From NCBI GenBank assembly GCA_028871455.1, contig JAGWNF010000004.1, forward strand, positions 62,001 through 126,000: a stretch of 64,000 nt of DNA, given 5' to 3'. Both the position numbers and the translations under genes were made by a program. Shown here one piece after another: positions 11,869-17,673 of the stretch. The first letter of the stretch is position 1; each line of letters opens with the position of its first letter. A model generated the notes under the pieces. It ran no database searches. It was not told the DNA's origin and worked only from the letters and a program-made list of their open reading frames with translations. The DNA comes from Alphaproteobacteria bacterium. Lineage in GTDB: Bacteria > Pseudomonadota > Alphaproteobacteria > ATCC43930 > CGMCC-115725.

Positions 11869-12141
11869 TCACGTCGTCTGGCTGCCGGTGACGGCGAGGT
11901 GGTCGGAGATGGTGTTGAGGCGCTTCAGGATGCCGAGCACCGTGGCGTAGATGACGAAGAAGTAGAAGAAGTAGTTGACGATCGGGATCAGCGACAGGAT
12001 CACCCAGAGCGCGACGCTGTGGCCGAGGCGCTTGGCGAGGAAGCCGTTGCCGATGGCGAAGCCGGCCCACAGCAGCACCAGGCCGCTGAACAGCGGCAGC
12101 GACGTCACCGCCTGGTCCATCATCCATACCGTGTCACTCAT
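11869..12141 (-). CDS. Small inner-membrane protein, 90 aa, unknown function
   Basis: ATG at 12141 with an AGGGAG ribosome site 8 bases upstream. Two hydrophobic helices (about 15-33 and 45-70), the second unusually aromatic (VNYFFYFFVIYATVLGIL). No recognisable domain. It stands alone between repeat copies. Confidence 0.6.
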   Translation of the reverse strand: MSDTVWMMDQAVTSLPLFSGLVLLWAGFAIGNGFLAKRLGHSVALWVILSLIPIVNYFFYFFVIYATVLGILKRLNTISDHLAVTGSQTT

Positions 12142-12262
12142 CCGTGTCTCCCTGGGTTGGGGCGGCGCGCGAGCGCGCGCGGAAAGGGTCGGCTCTTCTA
12201 TAACCGGAAAGCCGGCCGGCGGTCGCGAAGATTGGTGTGACGGGATGGTGACGGCGTGAAGG

Positions 12263-12303
12263 CCCCTCACCCCGACCCTCTCCCCGCAAGCGGGGCGAGG
12301 GAG
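12263..12303. repeat. Dispersed palindromic element, copy 3
   Basis: CCCCTCACCCCGACC head followed by the stem CTCTCCCCGC / GCGGGGCGAGGG with an AA loop. Confidence 0.85.
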
Positions 12304-12315
12304 AAAATCGGCGGC

Positions 12316-12771
12316 CTAATACTTGACGTGCAGGGCGATCCGGGTCGCGGGCGAGGCGACGGGGAACGCGGCCTCGGCGAAGGTCGGCCGCGAGATCACG
12401 GCGCGGATGCCGTTCGACAGCGCGTAGCCGTCGAGCGGATAGCCGAACCAGTTGGTCTTGAAGTGGCCGAGCTTTTCCTCGTCGTGATAGCAGCCGAGGG
12501 CATAGGTGCCGGGCGGCAGGTGATCGAAGCTGACGACGATCGGCGCAGTCGAGGCCTTCAGCTTGAGGCGGCGCAGCGCAAAGTCGCCGTCGGGAAAATG
12601 ATCGGGCGTGGCGAAGAGCGCGACGTAGACGTCGCCGCGATCGCTGTGAACGCCGGTGATGGTGACGGTGAGCGTCGCCGCGATGGCCGGCGATGCGAGG
12701 GCGAGCAGCGCCAGGCCGAGCCCCAGCACGCCGACAAGCCGCCGCGCGGCATTCCTCGCTGTGACGAGCAT
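12316..12771 (-). CDS. DUF2141 domain protein, exported
   Basis: 151 residues from the ATG at 12771. A signal peptide is visible (basic start, LVGVLGLGLALLALA, cleavage after ASPAIA). The mature part is one DUF2141 domain: LTVTITGVHSDRGDVYVALF, then DHLPPGTYALGCYHDEE and a NWFG..EGY-like region near the C-terminus. Probably periplasmic. DUF2141 proteins have no firm function; some are linked to the cell envelope. The reading frame extends upstream without a signal-like start, so I rejected the longer form. Confidence 0.85.
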   Translation of the reverse strand: MLVTARNAARRLVGVLGLGLALLALASPAIAATLTVTITGVHSDRGDVYVALFATPDHFPDGDFALRRLKLKASTAPIVVSFDHLPPGTYALGCYHDEEKLGHFKTNWFGYPLDGYALSNGIRAVISRPTFAEAAFPVASPATRIALHVKY

Positions 12772-12989
12772 GAACCGGAAGCTCCCTCGGAACCGACCGG
12801 CCAACCGGGCCGGACGGCGCCATCTATAGGCAAGGCGGGGTGGCGGGGCGAATGACATTCGCGCGAGCGGACGCGGCAATGACGGCGACGGTCACTTGCG
12901 GAAGACCGTGAAACTCGCCGGAAATGTCGACGGCAGCGACGGCGGCTCGGGCGCCGGGGTGTGAATGGCGGTGAGTGGGCTGCGAGATT

Positions 12990-13040
12990 CACCCCCTCCC
13001 TGACCCTCCCCCCTCGAGGGGGAGGGTTGGGGTGGGGGGC
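12990..13040. repeat. Dispersed palindromic element, copy 4
   Basis: Head ACCCCCTCCCTGACCCT, centre CCCTCGAGGG, tail GGGTTGGGGTGGGG. It is followed by about 45 bases that recur, with changes, beside copy 13 (16722-16768). Confidence 0.85.
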
Positions 13041-13057
13041 TTGCGGCGGCGGTAGCG

Positions 13058-13804
13058 TCAGCAGCTGCGAGTTCGCCAGCGGATGACCCCCTCACCCTGC
13101 CCTCTCCCCCTTTCAGGGGGCGAGGGAGAAAAAGAAGACGGGGGCGAGGGATTTTCCGTATCCGCGGCTGGCGACCCCTCACCCTGCCCTCTCCCCGCAA
13201 GCGGGGCGAGGGTTGAAGGAATACCGAGCGGGGCGCCGGCGGCGAGGCTGGCGCCCGTCTCGGCCAGGCGCTTGAGGCGTTCGAGCAGAATGGTGCGCGC
13301 GTCGCGGCCGTCCTTGCGCGCATAGGGCGGCGGCACCGCCGGCACGATCTTATCGAAGACGCCGAGGTGGCGCGCCAGGGCGTCGATCGCGCGCGACTTG
13401 CTGTGGAGCTTGACACGCAGGCCCGCACCCTCGCGGGGCGCCGCGAGCTCGGCGATGGCGGCGCGGTGATGCGGCGAGATCTGGTCCTTGGGACGGAGCG
13501 TGATGTCGTCAGCGCCGGTCCAGTCGAGCACGTCGCCGATATCGGCGAAGGCGACGCGGGCGAGCTCCAGGAGCACGCGCTCGCGCGCGACCTGGGCGCG
13601 GCGCGCTTCGGCGGCGCGGCCCTGGCGGATGGCTTCGGCGATATAGGGCAGCCGGCGCAGACGGCAGGCGCTCTCGGTGGCGCCCTTCGCCGAATAACCG
13701 GCGCGGATGGCGGCCTCGCGGCCGATGCCGGTGAGCAGGAACTGCTCGACGAATTTCTGCTGCCGCACATTGAGCGGCCGCTTGCGGTTGCGGCGATAGG
13801 CCAT
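13058..13804 (-). CDS. Phage-type terminase small subunit, orphan, with repeat-derived C-terminal tail
   Basis: 248 residues. The first 175 match the terminase small-subunit family: a DNA-binding N-terminus LNVRQQKFVEQFLLTGIGR, then AAIRAGYS..SACRLRRLPYI, and later VFDKIVP. From about residue 185 the protein is a translation of palindromic repeat copies 6 and 5 (APLAGRGQGEG and PSPPERGRGQGEG), so the natural C-terminus has been replaced. No large terminase, portal or capsid gene is nearby: this is a remnant or a domesticated orphan. A plausible original tail (FPASFTVFRK then stop) survives out of frame around 12892-12975. Confidence 0.8.
   Translation of the reverse strand: MAYRRNRKRPLNVRQQKFVEQFLLTGIGREAAIRAGYSAKGATESACRLRRLPYIAEAIRQGRAAEARRAQVARERVLLELARVAFADIGDVLDWTGADDITLRPKDQISPHHRAAIAELAAPREGAGLRVKLHSKSRAIDALARHLGVFDKIVPAVPPPYARKDGRDARTILLERLKRLAETGASLAAGAPLGIPSTLAPLAGRGQGEGSPAADTENPSPPSSFSPSPPERGRGQGEGVIRWRTRSC
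13087..13127. repeat. Dispersed palindromic element, copy 5
   Basis: CCCCTCACCCTGCC head, stem CTCTCCCCC / GGGGGCGAGGG with a TTTCA loop; lies inside the terminase reading frame. Confidence 0.85.
13175..13213. repeat. Dispersed palindromic element, copy 6
   Basis: CCCCTCACCCTGCC head, stem CTCTCCCCGC / GCGGGGCGAGGG. It lies inside the terminase reading frame, at the point where family resemblance stops. Confidence 0.85.
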
Positions 13805-13844
13805 GGGACTCCTTCGCGTTGCGTTTGTCGCAGGCGGCGAGATT

Positions 13845-13930
13845 CACCCCTCACCCAGCTTGGCGTAAGGCTCGCCCACAATTGGTCTCGCCAACGCCAA
13901 GCAACCCTCTCCCTCAAGGGGAGAGGGGCA
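13845..13930. repeat. Dispersed palindromic element, copy 7, with nested hairpin
   Basis: The CCCCTCACCC head and the CTCTCCCTC-AAGG-GGAGAGGG body are split by a second inverted repeat, CTTGGCGT (13859-13866) and ACGCCAAG (13894-13901). The nested hairpin sits at the head/body boundary. Confidence 0.75.
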
Positions 13931-13935
13931 ATTTT

Positions 13936-14043
13936 TTATGAACCCTCCCCCTTCGAGGGGGAGGAAATGGGAGGGAGCGTCCAGCCGATGCGGTGAAGCG
14001 CCCGCAGAACCTGGCCCGCTTTCGCGGCCGGCCAGACGCTCAC
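13936..14043 (-). pseudogene. hicA: hicA toxin remnant, truncated by a palindromic repeat
   Basis: 35 codons. The GTG at 14043 overlaps the hicB stop as GTGA, the usual spacing for coupled TA genes. Residues 1-23 (KAGQVLRALHRIGWTL) match the start of HicA toxins. From codon 24 the sequence is repeat copy 8 (PPISSPSKGEGS, then stop). The conserved GSH motif carrying the catalytic His, expected soon after this point, is gone, so the toxin should be dead. Confidence 0.8.
13943..13976. repeat. Dispersed palindromic element, copy 8
   Basis: AACCCTCCCCC-TTCGA-GGGGGAGG with the tail AAATGGGAGGG; forms the 3' end of the broken hicA. Confidence 0.8.
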
Positions 14044-14252
14044 GCCGGCGCGAACAGATCGCGCGCTTCGGCCGGCAGCGTCTCGCCGTGCTCGATGCGA
14101 TCGGCGATCACGCGGAGAGCCAGGGCGGTCGCCTTGATGCGCGCCTCGGCTTCGCTTTGGCCATAGGCGAGAACGCCCGGCAATGCCGGCACCTCGCCGA
14201 CCCACCTTCCGTCCGCTTCGCGTTCGGTCTCGATCCTGAGCATGGTCGTCAA
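14040..14252 (-). CDS. hicB: HicB-type antitoxin, short form
   Basis: 70 residues. The HicB partial RNase-H-like fold is seen in DGRWVGEVPALPGVLAYGQSEAEA, followed by a helix (ATALALRVIADRIEHGE). There is no C-terminal ribbon-helix-helix, as in short HicB proteins. It precedes the truncated hicA (4-base GTGA overlap), so this antitoxin is an orphan and may now be decaying or acting on another HicA. Confidence 0.85.
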   Translation of the reverse strand: MTTMLRIETEREADGRWVGEVPALPGVLAYGQSEAEARIKATALALRVIADRIEHGETLPAEARDLFAPA

Positions 14253-14401
14253 TTTACCGCCTCCTAGCTTATCACGGTATGAGCGCCCCTAATTTTCGCT
14301 CGCGCCACAGCCGCCTTGCCGATGTTCGTGTTTTGTTCCATAATCGGGGCGGAAAGTCAAGGGAAATCAAGAGACGGTCACGGACCTCGCCTTGCAACAA
14401 G

Positions 14402-14418
14402 TGTGTATGATATACACA
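14402..14418. promoter_or_regulatory. Palindromic operator of the intact hicAB operon
   Basis: TGTGTAT-GAT-ATACACA: 7-bp arms and a 3-base centre, ending on the A of the hicA ATG. Ribbon-helix-helix HicB proteins repress by binding such sites; position over the start region suggests autoregulation of hicA transcription. Confidence 0.65.
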
Positions 14419-14609
14419 TGAATAGCCGCGACGTGATCCGCGCGATCGAGGCGGATGGCTGGCGGCTGATCCGGGTGCGCGGGAGCCACAACCAATATCG
14501 CCACGGTACCAAGCCCGGTCTCGTGACGGTTCCGCATCCGAAGAAAGAGCTGCCCAAAGGCACGTTGCGAGGCATCGAGCGGCAAGCGGGCATTCGGCTG
14601 AACAGGTGA
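14418..14609 (+). CDS. hicA: HicA mRNA interferase toxin
   Basis: 63 residues, a double-stranded-RNA-binding-like fold. The catalytic His is in RVRGSHNQYRH, and the family tail reads PKKELPKGTLRGIERQAGI. The ATG at 14418 directly follows the operator; the open frame upstream of it does not resemble HicA. Four bases separate it from hicB. It should cleave translated mRNA unless bound by the HicB downstream. Length and motifs are intact. Confidence 0.92.
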   Translation: MNSRDVIRAIEADGWRLIRVRGSHNQYRHGTKPGLVTVPHPKKELPKGTLRGIERQAGIRLNR

Positions 14610-14613
14610 AAGC

Positions 14614-15003
14614 ATGCGGCACTACATCGGCCTGATCCATAAGGAAGCGGACAGCGACTTCGGCATCTCGTTTCCGGATTTTCCCGGCTGCGTCTCCGCC
14701 GGCAGTACGCTCGACGAGGCGCTCGCCATGGGTCGCGAGGCGCTCGAAGGCCACATTGAAGCGATGGCCGAAGCGGGCGAGCCGATTCCTGAACCGTCCG
14801 ACGTCGATACGGTGATGGAGGATCCGGAGAACCGCGACGGCGTGGTCGTGCTCGTGCTGGCGCCGGACCTTGGCGGAAAAGCGGTGCGCGTGAACGTGAC
14901 GCTGCCCGAAGGATTGCTCCAGCGGATCGACGAAGCGGCGCCGAACCGTTCGCGCTTTCTCGCGGAAGCGGCGGAGAAATTGTTGGAGCGGAAGAGAGCA
15001 TGA
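14614..15003 (+). CDS. hicB: HicB antitoxin with ribbon-helix-helix domain
   Basis: 129 residues. The N-terminal HicB fold is seen in DFGISFPDFPGCVSAGSTLDEA. The C-terminal DNA-binding RHH is seen in KAVRVNVTLPEGLLQRIDEAA..NRSRFLAEAA. It neutralises HicA and represses the operon, probably through the palindrome at 14402-14418. Its stop overlaps the next ORF as ATGA. Confidence 0.92.
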   Translation: MRHYIGLIHKEADSDFGISFPDFPGCVSAGSTLDEALAMGREALEGHIEAMAEAGEPIPEPSDVDTVMEDPENRDGVVVLVLAPDLGGKAVRVNVTLPEGLLQRIDEAAPNRSRFLAEAAEKLLERKRA

Positions 15004-15197
15004 ACGAACCGATTGAGAAACGCACGACTGGCACCTGGCAGGCGCTTGTGCTCGCCGATGCGAACCTGGCCGAGTTGGTACGAAAGGGATGGCTCACGCT
15101 GCCGACGCTGTCGGCTGAAGGTGCACCACCCAGCCTGCCCGTGGCGAAACTTGACGAGCTGCTCGCCGAACTCAGGGATGATCGCGACGCGCGTTGA
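15000..15197 (+). CDS. Short ORF coupled to hicB, 65 aa, possible antitoxin fragment
   Basis: The ATG overlaps the hicB stop (ATGA), so translational coupling is possible. The sequence WQALVLADANLAELVRKGWL...LDELLAELRDDRDAR resembles, only loosely, the C-terminal tails of Phd-like antitoxins. It may be the surviving tail of another antitoxin joined to the hic operon. Function unknown. Confidence 0.45.
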   Translation: MNEPIEKRTTGTWQALVLADANLAELVRKGWLTLPTLSAEGAPPSLPVAKLDELLAELRDDRDAR

Positions 15198-15215
15198 TCG
15201 TACGCCAAACACCGG

Positions 15216-15548
15216 ATGAGTAAGAACTCGGCGGCGGAGCTGCACGTGCCGGCGAACCGGATCAGCGCCATATTCCACGGCACGCGCGGCATCACCGCCG
15301 ACACGGCGATGCGCCTCGGCCGCACCTTCAACACGACGGCGGAATTCTGGCTCAATCTCCAGACGACGCACGACTTGACCAAGGCGCAGGCGGAAGTGGG
15401 CGCCGAGATCGAGCGCCGCGTGCGGCGTAAAACGCCACAACTCGGAGCGTCTTTGTATAATGTTTTTGATCTGCGCCGCAAAGACCAAAAAATAATTTCT
15501 AATTACCTCGTTTCGATCATCCTCACTTCATCATCTTCCAAACCATAG
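15216..15548 (+). pseudogene. HigA-family antitoxin lacking its N-terminus, with foreign C-terminus
   Basis: 110 codons. Residues 1-75 match the middle of HigA/VapI HTH antitoxins: MSKNSAAELHVPANRISAI, then HGTRGITADTAMRLGR and TTAEFWLNLQ. The usual first 20-25 residues (PGE..REE..LG) are missing, and nothing like them lies upstream. After about residue 75 the sequence turns AT-rich and no longer resembles HigA; it runs into the antisense methylase fragment. No HigB toxin is adjacent. Confidence 0.7.
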
Positions 15549-15712
15549 AGTTCAAAAATTTCGTTGTTTAATTCGGCTTCCTGCCGAGCGAGATCCGACT
15601 CCACCTTGGCGAGTTCCTTCTCCAGGTCCGTAATCTGCTTAACCAACGCGATATCAAACGGCATCTCAGAAATCTTTCCATGTTTATCCTTTTTTATTTC
15701 GCGAGAACGTAG
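15503..15712 (-). pseudogene. 3' fragment of an N6-adenine DNA methylase (restriction-modification type)
   Basis: About 70 codons ending at the TAA at 15503. The translation contains REIKKDKHGKISEMPFDIAL, then LVKQITDLEKELAKVES, then AELNNEIFELYGLEDDEV. This is the C-terminal coiled coil and terminal ELYGL motif typical of Eco57I-like and related R-M methylases. There is no start, and the frame breaks at about 15710 where a DUF262 fragment begins on the other strand. The stretch is clearly AT-richer than its surroundings. Confidence 0.7.
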
Positions 15713-15872
15713 CGCTTGCCTGAAATGCAGCGTCGCTACGTCTGGCGGTCGACGCGCGTGCGCGATCTTATGGACTCTCTTTATCGCGGCTACCCATCTG
15801 GCGCGATTCTACTTTGGGAAACAGACGAGGTGGTCCCACTTCAGCCAATGGCTGTTGCGCAGCGAGCAAACC
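15713..15872 (+). pseudogene. 5' fragment of a DUF262 (GmrSD-like) protein
   Basis: The translation from the TTG at 15716, LPEMQRRYVWRSTRVRDLMD, continues SLYRGYPSGAILLWETDE. It carries the R-x-YVW and G-x-L-W signatures of the DUF262 N-terminal domain, known from modification-dependent nucleases and other defence proteins. A stop sits just before it, where the first residues should be. It ends abruptly at the glmS-tail fragment. Junctions on both sides show it is a scrap. Confidence 0.7.
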
Positions 15873-15878
15873 CATATC

Positions 15879-16033
<155 letters not shown>

Positions 16034-16072
16034 GTCCGCAGCGTCGTCCCTCACCCGCGAGGCATCGGCCCA

Positions 16073-16149
16073 CCCCTCACCCTCCCGCTGCGCGGGGCGA
16101 GGGAATAATTGAAGACGCCCCTCACCCTCCCGCTACGCGGGGCGAGGGG
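16073..16149. repeat. Dispersed palindromic element, copies 10 and 11 in tandem
   Basis: Two near-identical units, CCCCTCACCCTCCCGCT(G/A)CGCGGGGCGAGGG. They start at 16073 and 16118, 45 bases apart, and both are followed by an (A)CAATTGAAG-like tail. Local tandem duplication. Confidence 0.85.
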
Positions 16150-16215
16150 ACAATTGAAGCGGGCGGAGAGAAAGAGTCAGCGCGCCGTCACGCGCCGCGA
16201 CAACGGGAAGCGGTC

Positions 16216-16416
16216 TTACACCGCCTCGAATTCCAGAGCCGTCGGCTTCAAATTCGGCGCGCGCTTGGAAAGGTCGAGCATCTCGATGCCCACGACTTCG
16301 TTCCGCTCGTTGTAATCCAGGATTACGCCCGGCGAGACTTCTGCCGATTCGACGATTTTGGAATCGTCGAGCCGCAAATACAACGCGTCAGCCTTTTTAT
16401 CGACATGCAGTCTCAT
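16216..16416 (-). CDS. DUF2283 family protein
   Basis: 66 residues, the whole DUF2283 domain: MRLHVDKKADALYLRLDD, then SPGVILDYNERNEVVGIEML. DUF2283 genes often sit next to DUF4258 genes and behave like small toxin-antitoxin pairs, though this is not settled. Here the ATG overlaps the stop of a 5'-truncated DUF4258 gene (ATGA). Confidence 0.9.
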   Translation of the reverse strand: MRLHVDKKADALYLRLDDSKIVESAEVSPGVILDYNERNEVVGIEMLDLSKRAPNLKPTALEFEAV

Positions 16417-16578
16417 AACTTGCCTTTCATGGCTCGATCGAAGAATACGCTTACAACCCGTTTAGGCTCAACGGCCGTGTTCACGGCAACGCGCAAGACC
16501 CGGCCACCGAACTCGGGAATTCGCCGGAAACGGCGTTCGACCGTCGGATCGCTCGGATCGCCGCTTCGCGGCCCGCCA
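16413..16578 (-). pseudogene. DUF4258 protein, 3' half only
   Basis: The translation DPTVERRFRRIPEFGGRVLR runs on through VVSVFFDRAMKGKL to a TGA that overlaps the DUF2283 ATG. This is the C-terminal half of a DUF4258 (BrnT/RelE-like fold) protein. There is no start codon, and a stop in the same frame lies near 16585, right beside repeat copy 12. The partner of DUF2283 has lost its 5' half. Confidence 0.65.
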
Positions 16579-16589
16579 AGTCAAAGCAG

Positions 16590-16616
16590 CCCTCTCCCCC
16601 TCACGGGGGCGAGGGT
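16590..16616. repeat. Dispersed palindromic element, copy 12 (headless)
   Basis: Only the stem CCTCTCCCCCTCACGGGGGCGAGGG; abuts the broken 5' end of the DUF4258 gene. Confidence 0.8.
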
Positions 16617-16671
16617 TCGGTAGCTTTGCGGAGCAACCGCGCATTCGATGTTAGCGCCGAGCGCGGCACGT

Positions 16672-16721
16672 CACCCCCACCCTAACCCTCCCCCCTCGAG
16701 GGGGAGGGTATGGGAGGGGGG
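16672..16721. repeat. Dispersed palindromic element, copy 13
   Basis: CACCCCCACCCTAACCCT head, CCCTCGAGGG centre and a GGTATGGGAGGGGGG tail. It is followed by a 45-base segment shared with copy 4. Confidence 0.85.
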
Positions 16722-16768
16722 CTTGCGGTGGCGGTCGCATCAGTGGCAGTGAGTTCGCGAGCGGACGG

Positions 16769-16823
16769 CCCCTCACCTGCCGACCGCTCTTCGCGGTCGG
16801 CCTCCCCCTCACGGGGGCGAGGG
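16769..16823. repeat. Dispersed palindromic element, copy 14, with nested hairpin
   Basis: The CCCCTCACC head and CCTCCCCCTCACGGGGGCGAGGG body are separated by CCGACCGC-TCTTC-GCGGTCGG, an extra perfect 8-bp hairpin. Same insertion position as in copies 7 and 15. Confidence 0.8.
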
Positions 16824-16853
16824 TACCAACGCGCAGTCGCGCGCCAGCACCCT

Positions 16854-17186
16854 TCACGCCGCCGGCTTGAAGATGATGCGGCCGCCTTTGCGCGTCTTCG
16901 CGCGCGGCCGGACGACGATCTCGACGTCGCGGCCGAACGCCGTCAGAAAGCCCATCAGGCGATCGACCGAATATTCGCGGAAGTGGCCATTGAACAGACG
17001 CGAGACTTCGGGCTGGCTGATGCCCATGCGATCGCCGGCCTCCGCCTGGGTCAGCTTGCGTGCCGCCGCGAGCCGGTAGATTTCGGAAACGATCTGCGCC
17101 TTGAGCAGGTGACCCTTAGCATCCGGCAGGCCGAGATCGGCGAAGATGTTGCCGCTGCCCGGCTCGATTTTTGCCCGTCGCGCCAT
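16854..17186 (-). CDS. HigA-type antitoxin, XRE HTH
   Basis: 110 residues. HTH seen in LTQAEAGDRMGISQPEVSRLF, followed by VDRLMGFLTAFGRDVEIVVRP, the typical XRE tail of phage-derived Gp49/HigB2-linked antitoxins. It starts 5 bases after the stop of the toxin gene, the reversed toxin-antitoxin order normal for hig loci. It probably represses the promoter at 17574-17602. Confidence 0.88.
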   Translation of the reverse strand: MARRAKIEPGSGNIFADLGLPDAKGHLLKAQIVSEIYRLAAARKLTQAEAGDRMGISQPEVSRLFNGHFREYSVDRLMGFLTAFGRDVEIVVRPRAKTRKGGRIIFKPAA

Positions 17187-17191
17187 GTCGC

Positions 17192-17566
17192 TTACTCCTT
17201 TGCAAACCGTGCCGCATGATCGAAAGCGGCATCCCGCAGGCGGCGCTCGATCAGCTCTAGATCGCGCTGCGGCGTGGCAATGCCGCGCTTCGATTTCTTC
17301 TGAAAGGCGTGCAGCACGTAAATCGCGTCCTTGAACCGCACCGTGTAAACCGCCCGATAGGCGTTGCCGTCGAATTCCGCCACCAATTCCACCGTTCCGG
17401 CGCCGAAGCCTTTGAGCGGCTTCGCCGCTGGCGGATGCTGACCGGTCTGCGCCAGAAACAACGCGAAGCCGAAACCGTCCTGCACGCGCGGCGGAAAGCG
17501 CTTGTAGTCGCGCTTGCTCGACCCGACCCAGAAAAGCGGGCGAAGCGGCGGCGCGGCGCTCGTCAT
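17192..17566 (-). CDS. HigB/Gp49-family RelE-like toxin
   Basis: 124 residues. Core signature YRAVYTVRFKDAIYVLHAFQ, then KKSKRGIATP and ERRLRDA, the RelE/HigB fold with its basic active-site stretch. The expected action is cleavage of mRNA on the ribosome. The ATG at 17566 lies about 8 bases after the -10 box, so the message may be nearly leaderless. The antitoxin follows directly. Confidence 0.88.
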   Translation of the reverse strand: MTSAAPPLRPLFWVGSSKRDYKRFPPRVQDGFGFALFLAQTGQHPPAAKPLKGFGAGTVELVAEFDGNAYRAVYTVRFKDAIYVLHAFQKKSKRGIATPQRDLELIERRLRDAAFDHAARFAKE

Positions 17567-17573
17567 CGCGCGA

Positions 17574-17602
17574 TTTATATTATGAGTTTATACTCATGTC
17601 AA
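17574..17602 (-). promoter_or_regulatory. higBA promoter with operator in the spacer
   Basis: On the minus strand: TTGACA (17602-17597), 17-base spacer, TATAAA (17579-17574). The spacer contains the inverted repeat ATGAGT-TTAT-ACTCAT (17582-17597, plus-strand reading), a natural binding site for the XRE antitoxin. It is the best sigma-70 promoter I see in the window. Confidence 0.85.
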
Positions 17603-17606
17603 GGTG

Positions 17607-17662
17607 GCCCTCACCCTCCCACCGATGGTGGGCCCCTCCCTCTCCCGCTTCGCGGGCGAGGG
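17607..17662. repeat. Dispersed palindromic element, copy 15, with nested hairpin
   Basis: CCCTCACCCT head, nested CCCACC-GAT-GGTGGG, then CTCTCCCGC / GCGGGCGAGGG. It ends 12 bases from the glmS stop. Confidence 0.8.
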
Positions 17663-17673
17663 AAGACAAAGGC

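Noticed and set aside
13058-13804. Prophage
   Set aside because: Only a terminase small subunit is present; no integrase, portal, capsid or tail genes lie nearby.
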